Assembly (NCBI RefSeq): GCF_025917315.1
Contig: NZ_CP080627.1
Coordinates: 930,001-994,000, forward strand
Direction: 5' to 3'
DNA: 64,000 nt
Source of the DNA: Halomonas qaidamensis
GTDB lineage: Bacteria; Pseudomonadota; Gammaproteobacteria; Pseudomonadales; Halomonadaceae
The notes below the pieces were generated by a model. The model had not been told where the DNA came from, ran no database searches, and was given only the letters and a program-made list of their open reading frames with translations. Each line of letters begins with the position of its first letter. The stretch's first letter is position 1. This document shows, in pieces, positions 34,284 to 43,566 of this stretch. Position numbers and translations under genes: made by a program.

Positions 34284-35805
34284 CGGGGTACCACACGTAA
34301 TTCCAGGTTTCAGTAATGGGTTCTCCTTCAACCATCAGCCGTAGCCGGATATCTCTGGGCTCGCTGCTAGGGGGCAATCGGAAAGTGGCCCGTTGTCCGT
34401 TGTTGGGTAGCGTTTTGACTTGAGGTAGCAATACCTCGCCATTTTGCACGTTAATGTCCAGCTCGATTGGCTCGCTTGATGTCAGGTCATCCAGTTTGCC
34501 GCCCTGGAAGTCGACAATGAATTGGCGCTGATCAGCAGAGGGCGAGTCGGTCTCGCCTGGAACCGCTGCGCTTCCATGGCGGGTACGTACAACCTTGCCC
34601 AGTGAGTTAGTTTCGGGCTGTTTATTGAGCGTAAACGTTCGATAGTGAAGGTGGCGAGACTCGCCAGCAGTGAGCGCTTCCTCAGCTACCCAGTAAGCCA
34701 CTATATTGTCGTGAGTTTCATCTGGCGTGGGAATCTCGACTAGCTCTACATGCCCTGGCCCCCAGTCAGTAAGGGGTTCTACCCACTGGCTGGGGCGGCG
34801 GTGATAGTGTGCTTCAAGATCCAGGTAGCGACCAAAGTCTCGCTCCCGTTGCATTAGACCAAACCCGGAGGGGCCATCGTCCATAAACGCTGATACGCGA
34901 ACCGATGAGGGATTTTGCAACGGCCGCCAAATCCACTCGTCGGCCCCTGTGTGTATTAGTAAGCCATCAGAATCATGTACCTGGGGGCGAAAGTCATCTG
35001 GTCGTTCGGTGCTGGCTTCCCCAAAGGTGAACATGCTGGTGAGCGGCGCTATCCCAAGCTTTTCTATGTCAGAGCGTGCAAAGAGCGTTGCTTCTACCTC
35101 AGCCTCAGTGTTCTCGCCTGGCGTTAACATAATGCGGTAGGCACCGCTTAGCGATGGGCTATCCATAAGTGCGAGAAGCGTAATGCTGTCAGAATTTTCA
35201 TCAGGCTTATAGAGCCAAAATTCGCGAAATTCAGGAAATTCCTCACCACTGGCTAGCGCAGTGTCAATAGCAAGTCCGCGGGTAGAAAGGCCATAGGCTT
35301 GATCACGCCCTACTAGACGGAAGTAACTTGCGCCAAGGAAAACAGCAAATTCATCGGCGTAATCCTCATTATTGATAGGATAGTGCAGCCTAAAGCCTGC
35401 ATGTCCGCTGCCCGTTAAGTCATTCTCCAACAAGCGGTTAGCATTACCGTCGTACTGGAAGTCATCGGCCGAGAAAGAGAGTGGTACAACGTCACCATTT
35501 TCGACCACATTAATTGTGACGGGTGTTTGAAATATAAATCCGCTATGAAATAGCTGCATACTGAAAGGGCTTTCATCGCGCCAGTAGGCGCGCTCGGGAT
35601 TAAAACGGATTTGTCGATACAGATCGTAATCTAACGACTTCAAAGCGCTGGGAAGCGTCTCATCTGGAGCTTGATAAGGCGTATCTGCTAAGGTTTGAGC
35701 GCGCTCGATAACGTGGTCAAAAATAACGTCATTGTTGGCAACTGCAGAAAAGGCGATCAAGCAGTTGAATGACAACATCCATTTTGCTGCAGTACGAACA
35801 CTCAT
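34276..35805 (-). CDS. opgG: Periplasmic glucan biosynthesis protein OpgG
   Basis: Periplasmic partner of OpgH, 509 residues. Signal peptide at the start (KWMLSFNCLIAFSAVA). OpgG/D family blocks: FDHVIERAQTLADTPYQAP, LDYDLYRQIRFNPERAYWR, GASYFRLVGRDQAYGLSTRGLAIDT and AYWVAEEALTAGESRHLHYR. ATG 35805 is used, with AGGAA upstream and a proper signal peptide. First gene of opgG-opgH-fkbM. Confidence 0.93.
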   Translation of the reverse strand: MSVRTAAKWMLSFNCLIAFSAVANNDVIFDHVIERAQTLADTPYQAPDETLPSALKSLDYDLYRQIRFNPERAYWRDESPFSMQLFHSGFIFQTPVTINVVENGDVVPLSFSADDFQYDGNANRLLENDLTGSGHAGFRLHYPINNEDYADEFAVFLGASYFRLVGRDQAYGLSTRGLAIDTALASGEEFPEFREFWLYKPDENSDSITLLALMDSPSLSGAYRIMLTPGENTEAEVEATLFARSDIEKLGIAPLTSMFTFGEASTERPDDFRPQVHDSDGLLIHTGADEWIWRPLQNPSSVRVSAFMDDGPSGFGLMQRERDFGRYLDLEAHYHRRPSQWVEPLTDWGPGHVELVEIPTPDETHDNIVAYWVAEEALTAGESRHLHYRTFTLNKQPETNSLGKVVRTRHGSAAVPGETDSPSADQRQFIVDFQGGKLDDLTSSEPIELDINVQNGEVLLPQVKTLPNNGQRATFRLPPSSEPRDIRLRLMVEGEPITETWNYVWYPDA

Positions 35806-35981
35806 GGGCGAGTTCCTTTCGATTGCATGCCAACGTGGTAACCATAAAATCAGTATATGAAATATTTCAACAAAAGTTATACCATTAATCCTATTGGTAT
35901 ATGATTTATATGGTTGTGTGCAAGCTTTAAACTCCATTAAGCGTATAAAATCTAGGTGATTGCTATGCTGTTGAAGCGCTG

Positions 35982-37595
35982 ATGATTCGTCTTCTACTTA
36001 CGTGTGTAACGCTCAACTTGCTATTGGTAGTGCCGCTTTGGTGGCGTTTCGGTGAGATTGGCTCTCCTCTAATTGCTTGGGAAGCTTGGTTAATAGCGCC
36101 AATGATGCTGCTAATTCGCCCGGGCAATTTACGCCGTTGGATGGCTATTTTGTTGGTAGGTTGGCTCGCTTTGATAACAGCGGCCAATTTAGGCGATGCA
36201 GCCACACACACCGCGTTTGGGCGATCACTTAACCTCTATCTGGACGTGCCCTTGGTGCGCTCTATCTACCATTTGCTAGTAGGTAATGTAGGCCAAGTGG
36301 CAGCAACTTTCCTGATGTTGTTTGGCAGTGCGGCCCTGCTAGGTAGTCTATGGGTGATGCAGCGCTTACTCTTACCTGTTAAACATTTAGCTCTATGGCG
36401 GGCTACAGGGGTATCAGCCATCCTGTTAATGATTACAGCAGCGGGTTTTGCGATTTTCGAGGCTAACGGCAAGCGATTAGTCGCTAAATCAGCGTTACCT
36501 GCTGTGAACACCACGCGTTTCCAGTGGCAGCAGGTGGTGGCGACCCATCGGGCAAGAGTAGCGTTTACCGAACAGTTGCAGGATACACCGTTGGAGCCTA
36601 GACCCTTACCTGGTCTGTTAGGGCGCAACGTCTTATTAACGTTTATTGAATCTTATGGTGTATCGGCCATTAATGATTCTCGCTACAGCAATGTCGTACT
36701 TCCTACGCTAGATGACATACAGCAACGTTTGGGACAGCGCGATCTACACGCTGTTTCGGGGTTGCTAGAAGCGCCTATTCGAGGAGGTCAGTCTTGGCTT
36801 GCCCATGCCACGGCATTAAGCGGTCGCTGGATTGATAATCAGCTATGGTATCGGCTGATGCTGGAGAGCGATCATTCAACGCTTATTAGTGATTTTAGTA
36901 GCACTGGGCAGCGGACGCTCAGTGTCATGCCAGCCATTACATTGGCTTGGCCGGAAGGGCTGGCCTACGGGTTTGATGAGATTGCAGCAGCGAAAGATTT
37001 ACCCTATGCAGGCCCACCGCTGAACTGGGTCACGATGCCCGATCAGTTCACTCTGGATTACACCCAACGACATTTGTTAGGTGAGACGCCGGTGTTCGCG
37101 CAACTTGCGCTTATTTCTAGCCATGCGCCATGGACGCCAATTTTGCCTGTTTTAGAAGACTGGTCGATGATAGGCGATGGGCGTGTTTTCGCCCCCTGGG
37201 AGGAGGCTGGCGATCCGCCAGAAGTACTTTGGCAGGATATTGAGCGCATCCGTGACCATTACGCGTGGTCAATAGACTACGCTGTGAAGGTCACAGGGCG
37301 CTGGGCTGAGCGAGTGGTTGACGACAACACTCTATTGATTGTACTTGGAGACCATCAGGCGGCACCACTGATTACCGGCGACAATGCCAGTGCGGCGGTA
37401 CCTGTGCATGTGATTAGCGGTGACCCTCGACTCCTAGAGCCTTTTAAAGCACGTGGTTTTATTGATGGCATGCTGCCGTCACTGGAAAGCCCTGAGGAGG
37501 CCGCGAAAATGAGCCAGCTGCGCCATTGGTTACAGCAAGACTTTGGCACGCCAGCATTAACCTCTTCTTTGTCAACGACAGGGACGACACCATGA
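35982..37595 (+). CDS. Membrane-anchored sulfatase/phosphotransferase-fold protein
   Basis: 537 residues: about four N-terminal transmembrane helices (to residue 155), then a periplasmic alkaline-phosphatase-superfamily domain. Motifs are NVLLTFIESYGVSAI, a probable nucleophile region in GGQSWLAHATALSGRW, ISSHAPWTP, and the metal-binding LIVLGDHQAAPL. It resembles lipid-linked phosphoglycerol or phosphoethanolamine transferases in layout. Divergent from opgGH, so modification of the periplasmic glucan, as OpgB does, is a reasonable inference. Its stop overlaps manC. Confidence 0.72.
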   Translation: MIRLLLTCVTLNLLLVVPLWWRFGEIGSPLIAWEAWLIAPMMLLIRPGNLRRWMAILLVGWLALITAANLGDAATHTAFGRSLNLYLDVPLVRSIYHLLVGNVGQVAATFLMLFGSAALLGSLWVMQRLLLPVKHLALWRATGVSAILLMITAAGFAIFEANGKRLVAKSALPAVNTTRFQWQQVVATHRARVAFTEQLQDTPLEPRPLPGLLGRNVLLTFIESYGVSAINDSRYSNVVLPTLDDIQQRLGQRDLHAVSGLLEAPIRGGQSWLAHATALSGRWIDNQLWYRLMLESDHSTLISDFSSTGQRTLSVMPAITLAWPEGLAYGFDEIAAAKDLPYAGPPLNWVTMPDQFTLDYTQRHLLGETPVFAQLALISSHAPWTPILPVLEDWSMIGDGRVFAPWEEAGDPPEVLWQDIERIRDHYAWSIDYAVKVTGRWAERVVDDNTLLIVLGDHQAAPLITGDNASAAVPVHVISGDPRLLEPFKARGFIDGMLPSLESPEEAAKMSQLRHWLQQDFGTPALTSSLSTTGTTP

Positions 37596-39001
37596 TCCAG
37601 CCTGTCATCCTTAGTGGTGGTAGTGGTACGCGGCTTTGGCCACTCTCTCGTGAGCAGATGCCAAAGCAGTTCTTACGCTTAACGTCTTCTCAAAGCTTAC
37701 TGCAGCAAACGCTTACACGGTTGTCCGGGTTAGATGCCCAGCCGCCGATGTTGATGGGACACCATGCTCATCGGTTCTTAATGGCGGAACAGTTGCGGGA
37801 GAGCGGGCTGCCGGGAACGTTGGTATTAGAGCCAGAAGGGCGTAACACGGCACCGGCAATTGCCTGCGCTGCCCTATTAGCGCGTCAAACGGGCGAGGAT
37901 CCACTGCTACTTGTGCTTCCAGCAGACCACGTTATCGGCAATGTAGCAGCGTTCACTCACAGTGTCGCTTGCGCAGAACCGCTTGCTGCCCAAGGGTATC
38001 TCGTTACGTTTGGCGTAGTCCCTACCTATCCAGAAACAGGCTATGGCTATATTGCATGTGGCAGCCCTGTGGGCGGTGGTCACCAGGTCTCGTCATTTAT
38101 CGAGAAACCTAGCGTAGAGCGTGCTCAGCATCTTTTAGAGGCAGGCAATACCCTGTGGAATAGCGGTATGTTTTTACTGCAAGCATCCACTTACCTGTCT
38201 CAACTTGAACGGCTGCAGCCAGCCATGCTGGCAGCCTGCCAACAGGCTGTTAACGATGCTCATCGTGACTTGGATTTTTTACGTTTAGGTGAAGACGCAT
38301 TTTGCTCATCACCGGCGGAGTCAATCGACTACGCTGTAATGGAGCATTGTGACCGAGCGGCCGTTGTCCCGTTGGATGCCCAATGGAGTGATATTGGCAG
38401 TTTTGATGCGCTGTGGGCAGCGCAAACGCCCGACAAAGCTGGCAATGTGGTTAACGGTGACGGGATCCTGACCAACACGCAACGCTCGCTTGTTATTGCT
38501 AAGCACCGACTGGTGGCAACGCTCGGTGTTGAAGATCTGATCGTAGTGGAAACATCCGACAGCGTGCTCGTTGCACACCGCGATCAGGCTCAGCAGGTCA
38601 AACAGCTGGTGGCATCACTCACTCAAGCGGGTCGACGTGAACCCCACGCTGCGCCGTTAGTTCATCGCCCTTGGGGAAGCTTCCAGGCTATGGATAGTGG
38701 CGAGCGTTATCAAGTGAAGCACATCACGGTGAAACCTGGAGGGCGGCTTTCACTGCAGCGTCATCACCACCGTGCTGAACACTGGGTCGTCGTGAGTGGT
38801 ACCGCCCAAGTCACTGTCGACGAGCGGACCTTTCTTGTCAGTGAGAACCAGTCCACCTATATCCCTATTGGTGCGCTGCACCGGTTGGAGAACCCAGGGA
38901 AAATTCCGTTGGAGTTGATAGAAGTCCAGTCGGGCAGCTATTTAGGAGAAGATGATATCGAGCGATTAGATGATGTATATGCTCGGCACAGTGATGAATA
39001 G
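37592..39001 (+). CDS. manC: Mannose-1-phosphate guanylyltransferase / mannose-6-phosphate isomerase
   Basis: Bifunctional GDP-mannose enzyme, 469 residues. Pyrophosphorylase signature at the start (VILSGGSGTRLWPLSREQMPKQFL), then PETGYGYI and VSSFIEKPSVERA. A C-terminal cupin PMI-II domain begins near VHRPWGSFQ, with KPGGRLSLQRHHHRAEHWVVVSG giving the metal-binding histidines. ATG 37592 overlaps the previous stop (ATGA). It supplies GDP-mannose for a surface polysaccharide; no other exopolysaccharide genes are near. Confidence 0.95.
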   Translation: MIQPVILSGGSGTRLWPLSREQMPKQFLRLTSSQSLLQQTLTRLSGLDAQPPMLMGHHAHRFLMAEQLRESGLPGTLVLEPEGRNTAPAIACAALLARQTGEDPLLLVLPADHVIGNVAAFTHSVACAEPLAAQGYLVTFGVVPTYPETGYGYIACGSPVGGGHQVSSFIEKPSVERAQHLLEAGNTLWNSGMFLLQASTYLSQLERLQPAMLAACQQAVNDAHRDLDFLRLGEDAFCSSPAESIDYAVMEHCDRAAVVPLDAQWSDIGSFDALWAAQTPDKAGNVVNGDGILTNTQRSLVIAKHRLVATLGVEDLIVVETSDSVLVAHRDQAQQVKQLVASLTQAGRREPHAAPLVHRPWGSFQAMDSGERYQVKHITVKPGGRLSLQRHHHRAEHWVVVSGTAQVTVDERTFLVSENQSTYIPIGALHRLENPGKIPLELIEVQSGSYLGEDDIERLDDVYARHSDE

Positions 39002-39018
39002 GGGGAGTGGATACTTTA

Positions 39019-39369
39019 TTACCAGAGCCAGCTTCCAGGGCGGGCAGGTGGCTCTCCTTTTCGTACTGCGACCCAGCCAATAATACAGCGCACACCAAGC
39101 CACATGACTAATAACGGCCATAGCAAGGTGCCTACTAGCATTAAGCTAAGGGTGAAGGTGACGATAAAGTAGAGGCAGCCTATCCAAAACGTACGAATTA
39201 AATAGCGGTAGTGAGCTTGCAGCCACGGTGCCGCTTCCTTGCGATATACGTAAGCGACTATAACGCCAATCAACAGCGTAATATTGGCGGTTACTAAGCC
39301 CGCTAAGTAGAGCGCGTAAATGATTTGTGGTGGGCGCGTTTCCTCTTTGGGACTATAACGCTGGGACAT
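39019..39369 (-). CDS. DUF4870-like membrane protein (copy 2)
   Basis: 116 residues with three hydrophobic helices. It shares IIYALYLAG, GVIVAYVYR, LxxHYRYxIRTFWIG and a Trp-rich end with the protein at 40323-40715, so the two are paralogues. Function unknown. Third gene of the minus-strand set around the acyltransferase, 17 bases downstream of it. Confidence 0.8.
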   Translation of the reverse strand: MSQRYSPKEETRPPQIIYALYLAGLVTANITLLIGVIVAYVYRKEAAPWLQAHYRYLIRTFWIGCLYFIVTFTLSLMLVGTLLWPLLVMWLGVRCIIGWVAVRKGEPPARPGSWLW

Positions 39370-39386
39370 GTCTACCTCGTTACCCG

Positions 39387-40319
39387 TTAGTAAATCCGAA
39401 ATTTTTTGGCGTTTGCCAGCCCTTGTTGCTGCTCTATGACTTTACGATAGCGCTTGTACTCCCACTGGTACTGCGCAGGATCAAGCGCAATTGACGCTTC
39501 GACGCTGGCATTAACACCGGTGGCTGAGACTACATCATCGGCGCTGTAAACCCGCTCATCGGCGTCAAGGAAATGAATCTCAAACCCCTTGCCAGGCACC
39601 CGTAAGGCAACGCCGATGACTACCCTTGCCTGAGTACGGGCGACCAGTTTCGGTAGCAGCGTTGCCGTATAAGCATCGCGCCCATAAAAAGGAGCGAATA
39701 CACCGCTGCCCCAGTTCGGTTCTTGGTCCGGTAAGATACCAATGGCTTCACTGCGCTTGAGTGCTTTGAGAAGGGCAGCAACGCCTCTAGCGTTGGTGGG
39801 TACCAAGCTTGCTCCCATGCGCTCGCGGCCATGGCGAATAATAGGCTCAAGGTCAGCAATTTTGGGTGGCTCGTACATGGCGGTGAAAGGGAAGTGGCTT
39901 GAGAGCCAAAAATTAAGCACTTCCCAGTTACCAAAGTGTGGAGCAAGTACAATGACGCCGCGGCCATCGGCACGGGCGTTGTCGAGTTTATCTCGGCCAT
40001 GAACCGATAAAATGCTGGCCTCTACTTTTTCGGGAGCAGCCATCCACGCATGGCCAAGTTCCAGCATAGTCGCTGCCGAGTGGCGCAGGCTTTGTACGGC
40101 AAGCGCTTTGCGCTGGCTGGCAGTGGCTTCTGGGTTGACCACTTCCAGATTGATTTCCGTCACCTGGCGCTCTCGTTTGCTAAAGCGATAGACCAGCGGG
40201 CCTAACAGCACGGCAATACGCCATAGCGCGGCTAGCGGCCAACGCGCTAGTAGCTTCCAAAGGGTCGTGATGGCACGTGCTTGGAAAAGTGATTTTTTAG
40301 AAGGTAGCTGTTCTGTCAT
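39387..40319 (-). CDS. LpxL/HtrB-type lipid A acyltransferase
   Basis: Inner-membrane-associated acyltransferase that adds a secondary acyl chain to lipid A precursors, 310 residues. The catalytic H-x4-E motif is H128-FGNW-E133. GILPDQEPNWGSGVFAPFYGRDAYT matches the family's second block. One N-terminal hydrophobic helix. It lies between the two DUF4870-like genes with 3- and 17-base gaps, so one operon. Which acyl position it serves is not clear. Confidence 0.9.
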   Translation of the reverse strand: MTEQLPSKKSLFQARAITTLWKLLARWPLAALWRIAVLLGPLVYRFSKRERQVTEINLEVVNPEATASQRKALAVQSLRHSAATMLELGHAWMAAPEKVEASILSVHGRDKLDNARADGRGVIVLAPHFGNWEVLNFWLSSHFPFTAMYEPPKIADLEPIIRHGRERMGASLVPTNARGVAALLKALKRSEAIGILPDQEPNWGSGVFAPFYGRDAYTATLLPKLVARTQARVVIGVALRVPGKGFEIHFLDADERVYSADDVVSATGVNASVEASIALDPAQYQWEYKRYRKVIEQQQGLANAKKFRIY

Positions 40320-40322
40320 AAA

Positions 40323-40715
40323 TTACAGGAACCAGCTATCAACGTTGGTTGGCGCACGCTTCTCCTGCAAGCCCTTAAAGCCTTTCACACAGCGAACAAT
40401 AAACCATACGGCCAACGCCAACAGCATAGGAATGCCAATCAGGATAAACGTTAACAGAGAGGCAATGCTGCCGTAGAGCAGCCCAATCCAAAACGTGCGA
40501 ATCTGGTAGCGGTAGTGTTCATCAAGCCATTCAGGGCCTTTGCCTCGATAGACATAGGCGATGACGATGCCGATCAACGAAGTAAACCCTACCAAAAAGC
40601 TTGCCAAGTAAAGCGCGTAAATCACCATTGCCATGGTGGTATCTGGCTGTTCTGTGGACTTACTTTCGTTAATTACTTCACCTTCCAAAGGTGCTTTGTT
40701 GGCATCGTCGCGCAT
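40323..40715 (-). CDS. DUF4870-like membrane protein (copy 1)
   Basis: 130 residues: a charged 30-residue N-terminus, then three helices with VIYALYLASFLVGFTSLIGIVIAYVYR and LDEHYRYQIRTFWIGLLYG. Paralogue of the 39019 protein. First gene of the operon. Function unknown; the pairing with an acyltransferase suggests an envelope role. Confidence 0.8.
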   Translation of the reverse strand: MRDDANKAPLEGEVINESKSTEQPDTTMAMVIYALYLASFLVGFTSLIGIVIAYVYRGKGPEWLDEHYRYQIRTFWIGLLYGSIASLLTFILIGIPMLLALAVWFIVRCVKGFKGLQEKRAPTNVDSWFL

Positions 40716-40802
40716 AACCGATCCTTTTTGCTATTCGCTATGAGACGCCCTAAAGGGCGCCGTTAAAGCTCACTATGATAGCGCGGCTGGCGCGGCTTAT
40801 CA

Positions 40803-41186
40803 TTAGCGAGCAGCAGGTCGGCAAATTTCCAGTAAATTACCGTCAGGGTCGCGTAAGTAAATCGACTCAATCGCGCCGTTAGCGCCTTGGCGTGCAACCG
40901 GGCCAAGCTCTACCTCAATAGCCAGCGCATCCAAGTGCTGTTTGAACTCATCCAGCGGCAATTGGCAGCGTAGGCACAAGTCCAGGCTGCCAGGGGTAGG
41001 GGTAGCAGAAACAGGCGCAATATCGGTATCGGTTTGATGCAGACGTAGGGCTGTATCGCCTAGCATAAGATCTACCCGCTGTGCGTCTCGGTAGCGCACA
41101 TCTAGTCCCAGCACACGGGAGTAAAAATCCACGGCGCGACCCATATCAGTCACCGTAACAACAAGATGGTCCAAACCTGAGAGCAT
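40803..41186 (-). CDS. VOC-family (glyoxalase/bleomycin-resistance fold) protein
   Basis: 127 residues from the ATG at 41186, which has AAGGAA upstream. It shows a paired beta-alpha-beta3 layout: LDHLVVTVTDMGRAVDFYSRVLGLDVRYRD and later ESIYLRDPDGNLLEICRP. H7 and the final E are candidate metal ligands. Substrate unknown. Divergent from the methyltransferase gene. Confidence 0.85.
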   Translation of the reverse strand: MLSGLDHLVVTVTDMGRAVDFYSRVLGLDVRYRDAQRVDLMLGDTALRLHQTDTDIAPVSATPTPGSLDLCLRCQLPLDEFKQHLDALAIEVELGPVARQGANGAIESIYLRDPDGNLLEICRPAAR

Positions 41187-41226
41187 GCCACTTTCCTTAA
41201 AAACAAACGTAAAACATGAGAATACG

Positions 41227-41865
41227 ATGATGCGACGCTGCCCGCTATGCAATATGCCTAAACCTGCGTTTTATCACCAAGACCGTCGCCGCGATTACTA
41301 CCAGTGTGCCACGTGCGCTTTGGTGTTTGTGCCTGCCGAGCAGCATTTAGATGCACGTCAAGAAAAAGCAGAGTACGACCAACATCAGAATTCGCCGCAT
41401 GATACGGGATATCGGCGATTTCTGGGGCGTTTATTTGACCCGCTAGTGGCTAAGCTACCGCAAAGTGCCCAAGGGCTGGACTTTGGCTGTGGCCCAGGAC
41501 CTACGCTGTCAGTGATGTTTGAAGAGGCGGGGTTTGTAATGGCAGTTTACGATATTTTTTACGCCGCTGATGCTGAGGTGCTCAATCGGCAATATGACTT
41601 TATTACTGCCACCGAAGTGGTAGAGCATTTGTCATTGCCTGGTGAGGAATTGCGTCAACTGGTCGAGAAATTAGTCCCTGGTGGCTATCTTGGGATAATG
41701 ACAAAGCGTGTCAGTACCCCAGAGGCGTTTGCCCGCTGGCACTATATTAATGACCCAACCCATGTGTGTTTTTTCAGTGAAGCGACGTTTTGTTGGTGGG
41801 CTGAGCAGCACGGATTATCAGTGGAATTTCCTGGTAATGACACAGCAATATTTAAAAAACACTAA
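41227..41865 (+). CDS. Class I SAM methyltransferase with N-terminal zinc ribbon
   Basis: 212 residues. Four Cys at the start (CPLCNMPKP...CATC) form a likely zinc ribbon. The SAM site is LDFGCGPGPTLSVMF, followed by DFITATEVVEHL, LVPGGYLGIMTKR and HYINDPTHVCFFS. Relatives act on a range of small molecules; the substrate is unknown. ATG 41227 is used (41230 is equally possible). Confidence 0.83.
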   Translation: MMRRCPLCNMPKPAFYHQDRRRDYYQCATCALVFVPAEQHLDARQEKAEYDQHQNSPHDTGYRRFLGRLFDPLVAKLPQSAQGLDFGCGPGPTLSVMFEEAGFVMAVYDIFYAADAEVLNRQYDFITATEVVEHLSLPGEELRQLVEKLVPGGYLGIMTKRVSTPEAFARWHYINDPTHVCFFSEATFCWWAEQHGLSVEFPGNDTAIFKKH

Positions 41866-42015
41866 TTTACATCCCATCGCTATGAAAAAGCATTGACTTT
41901 GTGGCATTCAAAGCAATAATTGCGCGCCCGTTTTCTGCCTGCCTAATGTAATGGCGTGCTTGAGATAGGCGAGCTAACGGCTAACTGCTCTTTATTCAGG
42001 CAAGGTGAGGTATAC

Positions 42016-43386
42016 ATGTCGCGGCAACTGCTAGCTATGGCGCTAGCGCCCTTATTAGGGCTGTTTATTCTTGGGATTGGCAATGGCTTTCTCGCCACGC
42101 TGATTACCGTGCGGCTAGATGCAGCGGGCGAGTCGGCAACGATGATTGGTATTGTCTCCTCGGCTTACTTCATTGGCTTAGCTTTGGGGGCGCTATTCAA
42201 CGACCGCTTGCTACTGCGCATAGGCCACATTCGTGCTTATGGTAGCTTTGCCTCGTTGGTCGCTGTCACGGTGCTGCTGCAGGGGCTGTTTTTCGACCCT
42301 TGGGCCTGGTTTGTGCTGCGCTTGATTGGCGGCTGGGCAACCGTGGGTGTTTACTTAGTCATTGAAAGTTGGCTGCTGACTTCAGGCGATCAAAAAGTAC
42401 GTGGCCGTTTGCTAGCGATGTATATGATCTCGCTATATGCCGCAGGTGTGCTGGGGCAGCTGCTATTGGGTGTGACCAGTGCCATGGGGGTGACGGCTCC
42501 CTTTATGGTGATTGGCTTGTTGGCGTCGTTATCAGTGTTGCCCATGGCCATGATTCCTCGGGTGTCGCCGATTATGGAACACGCTGAACCGCTACCCCCG
42601 CACCGCTTGATTACGATGACGCCAACAGGGGTAATGGGGAGTTTGGGGTCTGGTATGGTGGTGGCTGCCGCTTACACCTTGCTGCCATTGTATTTGCAGC
42701 GCATTGGTATGAGCGTTAATCAGGTGGGCCAAATGATGGCCGTCGTGATTCTTGGCGCCATGCTGCTTCAGTACCCCATTGGTCGCTGGTCTGATCGCCA
42801 CGACCGCCAAATCGTATTGATCGCCATCAGCGCTTTCTGTGTGGTTATTTCTGTGGCCATGATATGGCTGCCGCTATCGACCCCTTTACTGGCGGCGCTA
42901 CTGTTTTTACTGGGCGGCGGTGTGTTTGCGCTTTATCCAGTGGCAGTGAGCCATGCGGCTGATCGTGCCCCGGCAGGCGCGCTGGTACGCATGAGCCAGG
43001 GCTTGCTATTGATCAACTCTATAGGGGCTACCATCAGCCCGCTCATGATATCCCCGGTAATGACCGCCATGGGCGATGCTGGGCTGTTCTGGGCGTTTGG
43101 CTCACTGAGCCTGTTTTTTGTTTTGTTTTTCAGCTGGCGGCGTAGTGTGCGGCCAGCGCCAGTTCCTGTGGCTCCCTTTACACCGACAACACCAATGACA
43201 GCAGCAGGTGCAGAGCTAGTGGTGACTGAGGAACTGATGCAAGGCGCACTTGAGCACGAGCACCTGGAAGACCTTTCTGATGTTGTACCTGACGTGGATG
43301 CTGTTGAACCCATCGTTGGCCCACCCTCAGAAGATCAAACCCATATTGTTTATTACGATGATGTGGAAACTGATGCACGTCGATAA
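42016..43386 (+). CDS. MFS transporter, YcaD-like, with acidic C-terminal tail
   Basis: 456 residues, 12 hydrophobic segments, major facilitator fold. GLALGALFNDRLLLRIGHIRAYG carries a motif A-like loop between helices 2 and 3, and YPIGRWSDRHDRQIVL the equivalent in the second half. About 80 residues follow the last helix: a Pro/Thr linker and then a strongly acidic stretch (LEHEHLEDLSDVVPDVDAVEP). ATG 42016 has GGTGAGG upstream. Confidence 0.87.
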   Translation: MSRQLLAMALAPLLGLFILGIGNGFLATLITVRLDAAGESATMIGIVSSAYFIGLALGALFNDRLLLRIGHIRAYGSFASLVAVTVLLQGLFFDPWAWFVLRLIGGWATVGVYLVIESWLLTSGDQKVRGRLLAMYMISLYAAGVLGQLLLGVTSAMGVTAPFMVIGLLASLSVLPMAMIPRVSPIMEHAEPLPPHRLITMTPTGVMGSLGSGMVVAAAYTLLPLYLQRIGMSVNQVGQMMAVVILGAMLLQYPIGRWSDRHDRQIVLIAISAFCVVISVAMIWLPLSTPLLAALLFLLGGGVFALYPVAVSHAADRAPAGALVRMSQGLLLINSIGATISPLMISPVMTAMGDAGLFWAFGSLSLFFVLFFSWRRSVRPAPVPVAPFTPTTPMTAAGAELVVTEELMQGALEHEHLEDLSDVVPDVDAVEPIVGPPSEDQTHIVYYDDVETDARR

Positions 43387-43407
43387 CCAGTGCTGAGAGT
43401 GGGTGAA

Positions 43408-43441
43408 ACGTAGCTAAAAACGTAGACAAAAACGCAGCTAG
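43408..43441. repeat. 12-bp tandem repeats after MFS gene
   Basis: ACGTAGCTAAAA, ACGTAGACAAAA and ACGCAGCTAG follow each other directly (almost three units), 21 bases after the MFS stop codon. Confidence 0.8.
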
Positions 43442-43566
43442 CAGGCTGATATTAATTCAGCAGGTGAGACCTTGGGCTAATGGTGTGATGAAAGTAGTGA
43501 AACTACTATTCGTGATAGTGTTTTTACTAGTTGCTATTTATCACCGATTTCCGCTGAGGTTTTGCC

